In this document: one piece after another, positions 7,480 through 16,027 of the stretch | Numbering within the stretch: position 1 is the first letter of the stretch | Layout: each line of letters starts with the position of its first letter | From: DAOTXN01 sp034435435 | GTDB taxonomy: Bacteria; Chloroflexota; Anaerolineae; S140-20 | Assembly (NCBI GenBank): GCA_034435435.1 | Contig: DAOTXN010000052.1 | Location: 1 to 64,000, forward strand | Direction: 5' to 3' | DNA: 64,000 nt | Translations under genes and position numbers: made by a program | Notes under the pieces: model-generated | Database searches by the model: none | Told to the model about the DNA's origin: nothing | The model's input: the letters and a program-made list of their open reading frames with translations, nothing else

Positions 7480-8934
7480 TCAAGTGCGTCGCACCTCAAG
7501 CTCGGCGGCGGCTAAAATGCGGTCCAACTCGGCCAGCACAGCGGGCGGCAATGGCCGGGGGTGGTGGGTCGCGTCCAGCCGCTTGAACTCTTGCAGCGCG
7601 ACCTCACGAGGGTCGCGCTCACGTCCGTCCAGGCCCTTTTGACCGCTCAGGCGCGAGAGCCGAAAATCGCGGATGCGCTTGCGGGTGTGTTTTTGGGTCA
7701 AAAAGTGGCCGCGCGGCCCCACGGTTCTTATCACATCCAAGGCCATATCGTCGGGGTCGAACTCGAATCCGTGCAACAGGTCGTAGGCGTTGTGGCAAAT
7801 CTCGTGGTCCAGGATAATTTGCTCCGGATAGAGAATCATCGAGCCGCCCACCAGACCCATGTAGCCGCAAATCTCGCCGCCGATGAACGGAATGGTCGCT
7901 GCGCCCAGCCCGGCCTCGCTGCCCGACTGCCAGCCGATGGCGGGTGCGTCGCTGGCCACGCTGCCCCCGCCCAGCGCGGGCACACCCCAGGCGTGCGCCA
8001 GTTGTACCGCCATCCACGACAGCGGCAGAGGCGCCTCGCCCACGTAGCCGCCCGTGCGCGGGTGCATCAGCGACGCGACGATGGAATGGAACACCGGCGC
8101 GCCGGGATAGGCCAGTTGCAGCAACGCCAGCGCGCTGACGACTTCGGCGTCGCCCTGCACCAGCGCGCCGAGCGGTGTAGCGGGCGCAGTCGAGCCCATG
8201 GTCGGCATAGCCATAAAGCTGACCGGGAGGCCCGCCCCGGCGTAGACCAGCGCCGTTTCGATTCCATCCGCGTCTTGCGCCAGGGGGGCAATCGTGCAGA
8301 TGTTGGCGCAGATAGGTGGACGCTGGCGGCGCATCTCCACGCTCCCGGCCACGACCGTCGCCATCTCGACCACGTAAGGCGCGAGCCGAGGAAGCACCGT
8401 CATCCCGCCGCGCACGTGTTTGAGGGTGTTCGTCAGTCCGGCGTGGCACTGGTGCAGCGGGGCGGTCAGGCCATAGTCCTGCGCGCTGACCGAGGGCCAG
8501 AAAAAGCTGAGCAGCGGCAGCGCGTCGCACACGCGAGCCAGGCGGGCCACGTCGGCCTTGCACGAAGGACGCATCTGGCGCGTTTCCAGATCTATGACGT
8601 GTACGCCGGTGCCGTCGGTGGACAGATAGGAGCAACGCCCGTCCAGGGTCAAGTCAAAGCGCTCTTCGCGCCCGCCCAAGACAAACGTGCGCGGCGCGGT
8701 GGGCATGGCCCGGTGGACTAAATCCGGCGGAATGTGCACAATCTCGGTTTCCCAGTCCACGCGCGCGCCGTGCTCGGCGAAAATCTCCAGCGCACGGTGG
8801 GAGGGAAAGTGGACGCCGACCTCGTCCAGCAGGCGCAGCGTGCCGGCTCGAATGGTTTCAAGCTGCGCCTGGGTCAGCAGGTCGGTTTTGAAAGGCGACG
8901 TGAATGGAATGATGTCAGGTGTTTCGGAGTACAT
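7480..8934 (-). CDS. MttB-superfamily methyltransferase, non-pyrrolysine (copy 3)
   Basis: A 484-residue MttB-family enzyme. Visible blocks are LSTDGTGVHVIDLETRQMRP, FFWPSVSAQDYGLTAPLHQ, the glycine/alanine-rich barrel strand MPTMGSTAPATPLGALVQGD, and VGPRGHFLTQKHTRKRIRD near the C-terminus. Compared with copies 2, 4 and 6 the STDGCG motif reads STDGTG, and the KHVQTET block is changed to KHVRGGM, so substrate or partner contacts may differ. The start at 8934 is supported by GAGG 6-7 bases upstream. It leads copy 2 by 10 bases; upstream lies a repeat pair and the GxxExxY gene, so a promoter must lie within or beyond those repeats, but none is obvious. Confidence 0.9.
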   Translation of the reverse strand: MYSETPDIIPFTSPFKTDLLTQAQLETIRAGTLRLLDEVGVHFPSHRALEIFAEHGARVDWETEIVHIPPDLVHRAMPTAPRTFVLGGREERFDLTLDGRCSYLSTDGTGVHVIDLETRQMRPSCKADVARLARVCDALPLLSFFWPSVSAQDYGLTAPLHQCHAGLTNTLKHVRGGMTVLPRLAPYVVEMATVVAGSVEMRRQRPPICANICTIAPLAQDADGIETALVYAGAGLPVSFMAMPTMGSTAPATPLGALVQGDAEVVSALALLQLAYPGAPVFHSIVASLMHPRTGGYVGEAPLPLSWMAVQLAHAWGVPALGGGSVASDAPAIGWQSGSEAGLGAATIPFIGGEICGYMGLVGGSMILYPEQIILDHEICHNAYDLLHGFEFDPDDMALDVIRTVGPRGHFLTQKHTRKRIRDFRLSRLSGQKGLDGRERDPREVALQEFKRLDATHHPRPLPPAVLAELDRILAAAELEVRRT

Positions 8935-8950
8935 CAGCAACCTCGATTTT

Positions 8951-9019
8951 ACCGCAGAGACGCCGAGAACGCCGAGTTTTTCAAGCACTCTTTCTCTGCG
9001 CCCTCAGCGCCTCTGCGGT
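8951..9019. repeat. Gene-free copy of the GxxExxY-associated inverted repeat pair
   Basis: ACCGCAGAGACGCCGAGAAC (8951-8970, continuing to 8977) is followed after 16 bases by the inverted form CTCTGCGCCCTCAGCGCCTC, continuing to 9019 (8994-9019). The same left arm recurs at 9032-9058 beside the GxxExxY gene. The pair folds into an imperfect hairpin and looks like a non-coding derivative of the flanked gene unit. Confidence 0.65.
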
Positions 9020-9031
9020 GCTTTTTCCTCT

Positions 9032-9058
9032 ACCGCAGAGACGCCGAGAACGCCGAGT
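9032..9058. repeat. Left flanking repeat of the GxxExxY gene
   Basis: This is an exact copy of the 8951-8977 arm. It abuts the stop codon of the GxxExxY gene at 9059 and is inverted relative to the repeat at 9453-9478 on the other side of that gene. Confidence 0.65.
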
Positions 9059-9445
9059 TTATTCCTCCACCCAACCCAATACCCGTCGGCGAATGCCTTG
9101 CTTCAAAACAGGTACGTTAAAGTTGATGAGGAGACCAACCTTCCATCCCCCCAGTTTCAAGTAGGTCAGGAGTTGCGCCTCGTGAATGGGCAGCAAGCTT
9201 TCAACAGCCTTGATTTCCACCACGACCGCGTCTGCGATCAAAAGGTCCAGTCGATATCCGCAATCCAAGTCTAACCCTTTGTACGTCACGGGCAGTGGAC
9301 GCTGGCGTTGATAACGAATTTGACGCAAACTCAACTCTCGGCACAGACACTCTTCGTAGGCAGATTCTAACAAGCCTGGTCCTAGCGCGCGGTGTACCTC
9401 AATCGCGGCACCGATAACCGTCTCTGTGACTTGATTTACCTTCAT
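9059..9445 (-). CDS. GxxExxY family protein (PDDEXK-like nuclease fold)
   Basis: A 128-residue protein with the naming motif GPGLLESAYEECL near residues 22-34 and the nuclease-like core DLLIADAVVVEIKAVESLLP (Asp...Glu-x-Lys) near residues 67-86. Both are as expected for the GxxExxY family, whose members have a PDDEXK-type fold and no settled function. The start at 9445 has AGAGG 6 bases upstream, and that AGAGG is itself part of the flanking repeat. The gene sits alone between methyltransferase copies 3 and 4 and is bounded by inverted repeats, which points to insertion as a unit. Confidence 0.85.
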   Translation of the reverse strand: MKVNQVTETVIGAAIEVHRALGPGLLESAYEECLCRELSLRQIRYQRQRPLPVTYKGLDLDCGYRLDLLIADAVVVEIKAVESLLPIHEAQLLTYLKLGGWKVGLLINFNVPVLKQGIRRRVLGWVEE

Positions 9446-9452
9446 TGCATTC

Positions 9453-9478
9453 CTCTGCGTTCTCTGCGTCTCTGCGGT
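9453..9478. repeat. Right flanking repeat of the GxxExxY gene
   Basis: CTCTGCGTTCTCTGCGTCTC, continuing to 9478, is an imperfect inverted copy of the repeat at 9032-9058. Read on the minus strand it ends in GCAGAGG, which supplies the ribosome binding site of the GxxExxY gene. It stops 3 bases short of the stop codon of methyltransferase copy 4 (9482-9484). Confidence 0.65.
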
Positions 9479-9481
9479 GAA

Positions 9482-10933
9482 CTAAGCCAGTTCCCGGTCG
9501 GCGGCGGCCAGGAGGCGCGCCAGCTCGCGTTGTTTGGCCTCCTCCAGCGGTTCCGGGTGATGGTGCTCCAAAATCCAGGCCACCTTTTCGCGGGCCACCT
9601 CCAACGGGTCGCGGTAGCTGCCGTCCGGATTCTTATGGTGGGTGATGCCGGGCTGCATGGCCGTGCGCATGTGCCGGCGGGTGTGCTTTTGAGCCAAAAA
9701 GTGCCCGCCCGGCCCGACGGCGCGGATCACGTCCACGGCCAGCGTTTCGGCGCTGATTTCCATGTTCAGCATCGCATAGCGCGCCCGGTGGTACAGGTCG
9801 TCGTCGAAAATGATAGCTTCGGGGTACAGCAAAGTAAAACTGCGATTCAGCCCGATGCCCGTGGCCCATTCGGCGCCGCTCATGCCAACCAGGAAGGGGT
9901 CGAGGGCTACGTCGGCGGCGGCCTGCCAGGTACCGGGAGCGTGGCTCTCGGTGCCAAAGGCGCCGGCAAAGGCAGGCATACCCCAGTGGTGGGCCATCTC
10001 CACGGGCGCGAAGCGGTTGCGGGCATCCAACGGATAAGCCACATAGTTGCCGGAGCGCGGGTCGGCCCAGGCCTGCATGGTCGAATAGGACACCGGCGCG
10101 CCCGGATAGGCCAGTTGCAACAGCACCGTGGCGCTGATGACTTCGGCGTCGGCCAGGGCCAGCGCGCCGGCCAGCGTGGCGGGGGCGGTGGTGCCCAGCG
10201 TCGGCATGGCTAGAAAACCGACCGGGATGCCGGCCTCGGCCAACACCAGCGCGCCCTCGATACCCTCTTTGTCCTGCACCAGCGGCGCGATGGTGCAGAT
10301 GATGACCGAGAGCACGGGCCGGCGACGTAATTCCTCGCGGCTCCCGGCGATGACGGCGGCCATCTCGACGCCATAGCGGGCAAACCCGGCTCCCATAAGC
10401 GTCTCGCTCTGCACGTGTTTGACCGTGTTGCTCCACGCAGCGTCCAGCTCGTGCAGCGGCGCGGTGCGGCCATAGTCCTGCGCGCTGACCATGGGCCAGT
10501 AGAAGGCCGTGGACGAAAGATAATCGGCGACGCGGGCCATCATACCCACGTCGGCTTTACACGACGGGCGCTGCTGGCGGGTCTCGAAATCTATCGTCTC
10601 GTGGCCGCAGCCGTCGGTGGTAAAGTAGGTGGCGCCGTCTTGCAGGTCAAAGTCGTAGGTCGGGTCGCGCGCCCCGACGTGAAAATAGCGCGGAACGCTG
10701 GCCATTGCCCTGCGCACCAGGTCGGACGGGAATTTGACCACCTGCGTGGCGCGGTCCACGTGCGCGCCGTGGTCGGCCAGGATGGTCAGGGCCGTTTCCG
10801 AGGGAAAGCGCACCCCGACGGTCTCGAGAATCTCCAGCGTGGCGGCCTGTAACTGGTCCAGGCGCTCCTGGCTCTGGAATTGCAGCCGCAGAGCCGGCCG
10901 CAGCGGCTCAAGGGCCGGTCGTTCAAGGCTCAT
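9482..10933 (-). CDS. MttB-superfamily methyltransferase, non-pyrrolysine (copy 4)
   Basis: A 483-residue MttB-family enzyme of the same subgroup as copies 2, 3 and 6. Conserved blocks are FTTDGCGHETIDFETRQQRP, AFYWPMVSAQDYGRTAPLHE, NTVKHVQSETLM, MPTLGTTAPATLAGAL and VGPGGHFLAQKHTRRHMR. The start at 10933 has GGGAGG 5 bases upstream. No internal TAG codon occurs. It is separated from the permease gene upstream (stop at 11108) by the tandem 65-bp repeats, so it may or may not be read from the permease transcript. Its stop lies 3 bases from the GxxExxY flanking repeat. Confidence 0.9.
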   Translation of the reverse strand: MSLERPALEPLRPALRLQFQSQERLDQLQAATLEILETVGVRFPSETALTILADHGAHVDRATQVVKFPSDLVRRAMASVPRYFHVGARDPTYDFDLQDGATYFTTDGCGHETIDFETRQQRPSCKADVGMMARVADYLSSTAFYWPMVSAQDYGRTAPLHELDAAWSNTVKHVQSETLMGAGFARYGVEMAAVIAGSREELRRRPVLSVIICTIAPLVQDKEGIEGALVLAEAGIPVGFLAMPTLGTTAPATLAGALALADAEVISATVLLQLAYPGAPVSYSTMQAWADPRSGNYVAYPLDARNRFAPVEMAHHWGMPAFAGAFGTESHAPGTWQAAADVALDPFLVGMSGAEWATGIGLNRSFTLLYPEAIIFDDDLYHRARYAMLNMEISAETLAVDVIRAVGPGGHFLAQKHTRRHMRTAMQPGITHHKNPDGSYRDPLEVAREKVAWILEHHHPEPLEEAKQRELARLLAAADRELA

Positions 10934-10960
10934 CTCGTCCTCCCAATTCCCTCAAGACTA

Positions 10961-11103
10961 ACCACGGATTACACAGATTTCACTGATTCCCCTTTTCAAT
11001 CCGTGTAATCTGTGAAATCTGTGGTCTGTTTTGCACTAACCACGGATTACACAGATTTCACTGATCCCCCTTTTCAATCCGTGTAATCTGTGAAATCTGT
11101 GGT
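10961..11103. repeat. Two tandem 65-bp imperfect palindromes
   Basis: Two nearly identical units (10961-11025 and 11039-11103) begin ACCACGGATTACACAGATTT and end AATCTGTGAAATCTGTGGT, separated by 13 bases. The two halves of each unit are inverted relative to each other but with permuted sub-blocks (GGATTACAC and AGATTTCAC), so the fold is an imperfect hairpin. The units differ by a single base in the central pyrimidine run. No protein is encoded. Confidence 0.75.
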
Positions 11104-11107
11104 TATT

Positions 11108-12025
11108 TTACACTTCCCCCACCTGTTCCAGCACTTTGTACGGGTCAAAGGCGTCCCGCAACCCGTCGCCGATGTAATTGACCGCGATGATGGTCAAAAA
11201 AATCATCAGGCCGGGAAAGATAGCCAGCCAGGGATGCTTGGTCAGGTGCTCCTGCGCGTTGCTGAGCAGGTTGCCCCAACTGGGCGTGGGCGGCATGATG
11301 CCAAAGCCCAGGAAAGACAACCCCGCCTCTTCCATGATGGCGTAGCCGATTTCGAGCGTAGACTCGACGATGATGGGACCAACCGCGTTGGGCAAGATGT
11401 GGCGCACCATGATGCGCACGTCCCCCGCGCCCACGCTGCGCGCAGCGACGACGAACTCTTTGGGACGCAGGGTGAGAAAGGCGGCGCGGACCAGGCGGGC
11501 GACGGTCATCCAGGACAGAATGCCGATGACAAAGGCGATGGTCAGCACGTTGTTTCTTTGCAGCAGCGGCACATCGACTTCGCGCAGAATGGCGCTGAGC
11601 AGAATGAGCACCAGCAGCGAGGGCAGCGACAACATGGCATCGGTGAAGCGCATCAAGACGTTGTCTACCCGGCCGCCGAAATAGCCGGCCAGCGCCCCAA
11701 TGGGCACGCCGATGAGCAAGGTGATGACCACGACCAGCAAGCCCACCCACATCGAGATGCGCCCGCCGTAGAGCACGCGGGTGAGCAGGTCGCGGCCCAG
11801 CGGGTCGGTGCCAAAGGGATGCTTGAGCGAGGGCGGCTGGAGGCGGTTGCGCACGTCGGACAGCTCGGGGTCGTAAGGGGAAAAGCTGACCAGCACGACG
11901 CTCAGCACCAGAACGGTCAAGACAGCCGCCCCGACCAGCGCACCCGGGTGACGGCGGAAGCGTCGCCAGACCATGCTGGTCATCGTTTCGTGGTCGCGCA
12001 CACCCAGATTCCACACCTCAGTCAT
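11108..12025 (-). CDS. Dipeptide/oligopeptide-type ABC transporter permease, DppC-like
   Basis: A 305-residue inner-membrane permease. After a short cytoplasmic start come a first membrane segment (LVGAAVLTVLVLSVVLVSF, about residues 31-49), the HPFGTDPLGRDLLTRVLYGG block typical of DppC/OppC, and five further hydrophobic segments. The EAA loop that contacts the ATPase is EFVVAARSVGAGDVRIMVRH, followed by ILPN. The start at 12025 overlaps the upstream permease gene by 8 bases, indicating translational coupling. It forms the inner-membrane channel with the DppB-like partner. No ATPase gene follows; instead there are repeats and a methyltransferase gene. Confidence 0.9.
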   Translation of the reverse strand: MTEVWNLGVRDHETMTSMVWRRFRRHPGALVGAAVLTVLVLSVVLVSFSPYDPELSDVRNRLQPPSLKHPFGTDPLGRDLLTRVLYGGRISMWVGLLVVVITLLIGVPIGALAGYFGGRVDNVLMRFTDAMLSLPSLLVLILLSAILREVDVPLLQRNNVLTIAFVIGILSWMTVARLVRAAFLTLRPKEFVVAARSVGAGDVRIMVRHILPNAVGPIIVESTLEIGYAIMEEAGLSFLGFGIMPPTPSWGNLLSNAQEHLTKHPWLAIFPGLMIFLTIIAVNYIGDGLRDAFDPYKVLEQVGEV

Positions 12026-13058
12026 AGCGCACCCTGGGGTCCAACAAGGCATAGGCAATGTCGGCCAGTAGGTTGCAGATGAGCACCACCCCCGACGAAA
12101 TGGTCAAAATGGCGAGTAACACGGGATAGTCGCGCTTGAGCGCCGACTGATAAAATAGCCGTCCCATGCCAGGCCACGAGAACAGCAATTCGACGTACAG
12201 CGACCCGGCAAAGATATAGGGCAGGTCCAGGGCAAAAATCGTTACCAGGGGAATGGCGGCGTTTTTGAGCGCGTGGCGATACAGCACCACACGCTCGGCC
12301 AACCCTTTGGCTCGCGCGGTGCGAATATAGTCTTTGTGGATCACGTCCAACATGCTCGAACGCAAAAAGCGCGAATACCAGGCCACCCAGGTCACAGCGC
12401 CCATCGTGACCGGCAAGGCCAGGTGCTTGATCCGGTCCCACACGTCAAAGCCCGCCCCGAGCGTCTGCATCCCGCCGGCCGGGAACAGCGGCGCGCCGGT
12501 GAAGGGATTATCCAGCCAGGCGTAGAACACCAGAATCAAGATCAGCCCTAGCCAGAACTCCGGCACGGCCTGTCCGATAAACGACAGGGTGGTGACGACG
12601 ATGTCGAAGAAAGAGTATTGCTTGACCGCCGAGATGACGCCGACCGGAATAGCGATGAGAGCCACGATGAACAGCGTAATTGTCATCAAATAGACCGTGT
12701 TGGGCAGTCGCTCGGCGATCTCGTCCAGCACCGGCTCGCGGGTCTGGAATGAAAAGCCAAAGTCGCCGCGCAGGACGCCGCGCCGCTCGCCGCGACTTTC
12801 GGCCACGCCGTCGCCGTCGGCGTCTACCTTCATCCAGTCGTTGCCGACGAGCCAGATGACGTATTGCACGGGCAGCGGTTGATCCAGACCAAACTGGCGC
12901 TTGAGCGTTGCGACCCGCTCTGGATTGATCCGCCGCGACCGGCCGTGCCCGGCCAGCGGTCCGCCTGGCGCCACGTTCACCAGCGCGAACAGAATCACGC
13001 TGATGAGAAACAGCATAGGGATCATTTGCAGCAGGCGGCGAATGACATAATGGCCCAC
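12018..13058 (-). CDS. Dipeptide/oligopeptide-type ABC transporter permease, DppB-like
   Basis: A 346-residue permease starting with the family pattern GHYVIRRLLQMIPMLFLISV. The EAA loop is DYIRTARAKGLAERVVLYRH, and FSWPGMGRLFYQSALKRDYP lies near the C-terminus. The GTG start at 13058 has AGGAG 6 bases upstream. Between FGLDQPLPVQYVIWL and the conserved GDFGFSFQTREPV block there is an acidic segment around residues 76-86 with a DADGDG motif, like the calcium loop of EF-hands. A loop here would face outside. It lies 12 bases after the binding-protein gene, in one operon with it. Confidence 0.9.
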   Translation of the reverse strand: MGHYVIRRLLQMIPMLFLISVILFALVNVAPGGPLAGHGRSRRINPERVATLKRQFGLDQPLPVQYVIWLVGNDWMKVDADGDGVAESRGERRGVLRGDFGFSFQTREPVLDEIAERLPNTVYLMTITLFIVALIAIPVGVISAVKQYSFFDIVVTTLSFIGQAVPEFWLGLILILVFYAWLDNPFTGAPLFPAGGMQTLGAGFDVWDRIKHLALPVTMGAVTWVAWYSRFLRSSMLDVIHKDYIRTARAKGLAERVVLYRHALKNAAIPLVTIFALDLPYIFAGSLYVELLFSWPGMGRLFYQSALKRDYPVLLAILTISSGVVLICNLLADIAYALLDPRVRYD

Positions 13059-13070
13059 GGGGCGCTCCTG

Positions 13071-14831
13071 CTACTCCTCTACCTTCCAGTCTGCCGCGTT
13101 CCAGGTCACGATGTCGTTGACCGAGGGCTGCACGCCGGTGAGCCGGGCCGCGTGAGCGGCGTTTTCGGTGGTGGAGAACAAGAGGATCCACGGCAACTCG
13201 TCTTCCAAGATCGCGGCCAACTGACAGAACACCTCTTGGCGGTACTCCTCGTCCAGCGTGTAGGCCTCGTCAATGAGCGCGTCGGCCTCTGCGTTGGCCC
13301 AGCGCACCACATTCCAGCCCATATCGGGTTCGGAAGCGCCGGAGTGATAGAAGGACCAGATAAAGTCGGTGGGGTCTACGCCAGCGTAACCGTCGTCCCA
13401 CATGTTCAGTTCATAGTTACCGGTCTGTTCGACGCCGCCGCTGCCATAGTCGGCCCATAGCACACCTCCCTCGACCATACTCAGATCAAGATGGATGCCA
13501 ATGTCGCGCAGGTCCTCGGCGACCAACTGCTGGGCCAATTCCAGCGACTCGCCATAGTCGGAATAGATGACAAAGCCGGCCGACATGGGCGCGCCCTCGT
13601 CAGCGTTGGGGCAACCGTGGCACTCGCGGATGCCATCGCCGTCCGCGTCGGTCCAACCGGCCTCTTCCAGCAACGCTTTGGCCTTCTCAGGATTGTACTC
13701 CGGCCGGGGGATGTCGCATTGATACGGTGGGCGATAGAACTCGGTCCAGATTGGCTCGCCGTAGCCGTAGAAAATGTCATTCACGAGCGTGTCCACGTCA
13801 ATGGCCATACGGATGGCGTGACGCACGCGCTTGTCCGACAGAAAGGGGTGCGGGTTCGCTATGGCGTCGGTGGAGCCTTTGGCGGCCTGGTTGGGAACCA
13901 GGCGCATCACCCAACGCGGATAGGGGCTGAAACTCAACACAACATCCGGCTCGTCTTTGACGTCTTCCATCGAGATTTCGTCCAGCCAAAAGTCCAGGTC
14001 GGCGTCCCCTTCCAACAGCATGGTCTTGCGCACAGGCGGCTCGGGTACGATCTTGACCAGAATCTTGTCAATGGCGGGTTTGCCCGCTTGAAAATAGCTG
14101 GGGTTGCGCACAAAAGTCAGGTGATCGCCCTCGGCCCACTCTTCGAGCAGATATGGGCCGCTGCTCAACGGCTTGCGGTTACAGTCCATCGAGACAAAGT
14201 CTTGATCCGCGCCGCAATAATGCTCCGGCCAGATGACCACCTGCTCGCCGCCAAACTGGGTCAGGTAGCCGGGGTATACTGTGTTATAGTGAACCACGAA
14301 GGAATAGTCGTCTACTTTTTCGACGCTGTCGGTATAGTCGAGGCCAGGAAACCAGATACCGCCATCGGGGTCGGCCATCTTGTCCCAGGTAAAAATCACG
14401 TCGTCGGCGGTGATCGGCTCGCCGTCGGCCCACTGGACATCGTCGCGCATCTTCCACGTGACGTCCATGGTCCAGGCCCCCTCGTCTACGACCACAGCGC
14501 CGTTTTCGAGTGTGGGTAGCTCGGCCGCCAGCACCGGATAATAGTTGCCGTCTGCATCAATGCCAACCATTCCCAGCAGCACCAGCTTCATGGCCATCTG
14601 CTCGTAGCCAATGTCAGTCACGAGACCGTTAAAACTGGGCGGGTCTTCGGGAATGACGATGACGATGCTGGTTTCTTGGGGGGGCTTGGGCGCCTCGGTG
14701 GATTTTTCCTGGCCCGGTTGGGTTGGCTCGGGTTTTGGCTCTTCTTTTTTGGATGTACAACCAACCAGCGCGGCGATCAACAAGGCCAATAGAGCCAGCA
14801 ACGCAAAGGCTTTCAGGCTTTTGTCAAACAT
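13071..14831 (-). CDS. ABC transporter substrate-binding lipoprotein, peptide/nickel/amine type (SBP family 5)
   Basis: A 586-residue exported lipoprotein. The N-terminus has a hydrophobic stretch ending in a lipobox (ALVGCTSKK, Cys near residue 25), then a charged, proline-rich linker to about residue 52. The mature part matches family 5 binding proteins: DVTWKMRDDVQWADGEPITA, then DDVIFTWDKM, and DKRVRHAIRMAIDVDTLVND. A WTDADGDGIREC segment carries the same calcium-loop-like DxDxDG seen in the permease. The start at 14831 has AGGAGG 6 bases upstream. It captures the solute for the two permeases downstream. Given the corrinoid methyltransferase genes just upstream, a betaine or similar amine, rather than a peptide, is a reasonable inference. 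Confidence 0.88.
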   Translation of the reverse strand: MFDKSLKAFALLALLALLIAALVGCTSKKEEPKPEPTQPGQEKSTEAPKPPQETSIVIVIPEDPPSFNGLVTDIGYEQMAMKLVLLGMVGIDADGNYYPVLAAELPTLENGAVVVDEGAWTMDVTWKMRDDVQWADGEPITADDVIFTWDKMADPDGGIWFPGLDYTDSVEKVDDYSFVVHYNTVYPGYLTQFGGEQVVIWPEHYCGADQDFVSMDCNRKPLSSGPYLLEEWAEGDHLTFVRNPSYFQAGKPAIDKILVKIVPEPPVRKTMLLEGDADLDFWLDEISMEDVKDEPDVVLSFSPYPRWVMRLVPNQAAKGSTDAIANPHPFLSDKRVRHAIRMAIDVDTLVNDIFYGYGEPIWTEFYRPPYQCDIPRPEYNPEKAKALLEEAGWTDADGDGIRECHGCPNADEGAPMSAGFVIYSDYGESLELAQQLVAEDLRDIGIHLDLSMVEGGVLWADYGSGGVEQTGNYELNMWDDGYAGVDPTDFIWSFYHSGASEPDMGWNVVRWANAEADALIDEAYTLDEEYRQEVFCQLAAILEDELPWILLFSTTENAAHAARLTGVQPSVNDIVTWNAADWKVEE

Positions 14832-14888
14832 TTCTTGCCTCCTTTTTGAACACGAAAGACACGAAAAGACGAATGACGCGAAGCCGGC

Positions 14889-15350
14889 TTATGTCGGTTC
14901 CGCCTCTCCCCACCGATACGACAGTTTGTACATCCTCAAAATCGAAAAAGTCTCCGTGCGCTGCACGCCGGGCACCTGATGAAGCTGCTCTTGGAGAAAC
15001 GAGACAAAGTGCTGCATATCCCGGCAATAGACCTCGGCGAACAGGTCAAAACCGCCCGTGGCCATAAAGAGATAACTCACCTCTGGATACTGAGAAATCT
15101 GGCGCGCCACGGCCTCCACCCGCCCGGCCTGGACCGAAATTCCGATCATTGCGGCGGCGTTCCAACCCAGATATTGCGGCTCGACGATGCCTACGATCTG
15201 CAATTTGCCGCTTTCGCGGAGCTGGTTGACGCGCCGGCGCACCGCCCCTTCGGAAATGCCGATCCTGGCAGCGATGTCGGTATACGACATGCGCCCGTCA
15301 TATTGCAGCAGCTCGATAATGGCCCGATCGGTCTCGTCCAAGCGCCTCAT
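14889..15350 (-). CDS. Lrp/AsnC-family transcriptional regulator (second copy)
   Basis: A 153-residue regulator with the N-terminal helix-turn-helix MRRLDETDRAIIELLQYDGR, then IAARIGISEGAVRRRVNQLR, and a C-terminal RAM ligand-binding domain (ATGGFDLFAEVYCRDMQHFV). The ATG at 15350 has AAGGTG 6 bases upstream. It sits between the corrinoid-protein gene (13 bases upstream) and the binding-protein gene (57 bases downstream) in the same direction, so it is embedded in the operon it probably controls. It shares family but not close sequence with the first copy at 1297. The inducer is unknown; an imported amine or amino acid would fit. Confidence 0.88.
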   Translation of the reverse strand: MRRLDETDRAIIELLQYDGRMSYTDIAARIGISEGAVRRRVNQLRESGKLQIVGIVEPQYLGWNAAAMIGISVQAGRVEAVARQISQYPEVSYLFMATGGFDLFAEVYCRDMQHFVSFLQEQLHQVPGVQRTETFSILRMYKLSYRWGEAEPT

Positions 15351-15363
15351 CTTTTCACCTTCG

Positions 15364-16017
15364 CTACGCTGTCGCGCCAACGAGTTGCCGGGCAAGCGCC
15401 ACCGCCGAGATGGCGTCCTCGGCGTAGCCATCGGCGCCGATCTTTTCGGCCCAGTTCGCTGTCACCGGCGCGCCGCCGACCATCACTTTGACCCGCTCGC
15501 GCAAACCGGCCTCCTTGAGCGCCTCGACGATGCGCTCCTGCTGGGGCATGGTCGTCGTGAGCAGCGCCGACGCGCCCACCAGCGTCGCCCCGTTCTCTTT
15601 GACCGCCGTCACAAACTCGGCCGCCGATTTATCAATGCCAATGTCGGTCACAGCGAAACCGTTGGCCGTAAGCAGCGTACCCACCAGCGTCTTGCCGATT
15701 TCGTGCAAATCGCCCTCGACCGTGCCCAATACGACGCGCCCCAACACCTTGCGCCCTTGTCCCCCCACCAGCGCCGGTTCGAGCACGGCCAGCGCCGCCT
15801 TCATCGCCTCGCCGCCGATGATAAGGTCGGGCAAAAAATACTCGCCGCTGGCAAACAAGTCGCCCACCCGACTCATTCCGGGCGTCAGTCCCTCGTTGAT
15901 GCACACCAGGGGGTCCAGCCCCTGTTCGAGGGCCTGCTGCGCCAACGCTGCGGCGTCTTCCGGCTCGCCGTCCACCACGACCTGCGTCATCTTGCGCAAA
16001 AGCTCTTCTTTTGACAT
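15364..16017 (-). CDS. Corrinoid (methyl-cobamide carrier) protein, MtgC/MttC type
   Basis: A 217-residue cobalamin-binding protein. The N-terminal four-helix cap domain (residues 1-85, with LAQQALEQGLDPLVCINEGL and PGMSRVGDLFASGEYFLPDL) is followed by the Rossmann-type B12 domain. That domain carries the cobalt-ligating signature GDLHEIGK (Asp-x-His-x-x-Gly) near residue 103, then ASALLTTTM and VMVGGAPVT. It accepts the methyl group from an MttB-type enzyme and passes it to a second methyltransferase. The start at 16017 has GGAGG 5 bases upstream. It lies 10 bases downstream of methyltransferase copy 5, its likely cognate, and is the only corrinoid protein among seven methyltransferase genes here. 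Confidence 0.93.
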   Translation of the reverse strand: MSKEELLRKMTQVVVDGEPEDAAALAQQALEQGLDPLVCINEGLTPGMSRVGDLFASGEYFLPDLIIGGEAMKAALAVLEPALVGGQGRKVLGRVVLGTVEGDLHEIGKTLVGTLLTANGFAVTDIGIDKSAAEFVTAVKENGATLVGASALLTTTMPQQERIVEALKEAGLRERVKVMVGGAPVTANWAEKIGADGYAEDAISAVALARQLVGATA

Positions 16018-16027
16018 CTTTTCCTCC

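Noticed and set aside
6096..8721. Plus-strand open frames of up to 450 codons across methyltransferase copies 2 and 3
   Set aside because: The products are His/Gln/Arg-rich and mirror each other because the sense genes are paralogous; no ribosome binding site or known motif was found.
8951..9478. CRISPR-like array from the repeated GCAGAGACGC motifs
   Set aside because: The units are few, inverted rather than direct, irregularly spaced, and flank a GxxExxY gene; no cas genes are present.
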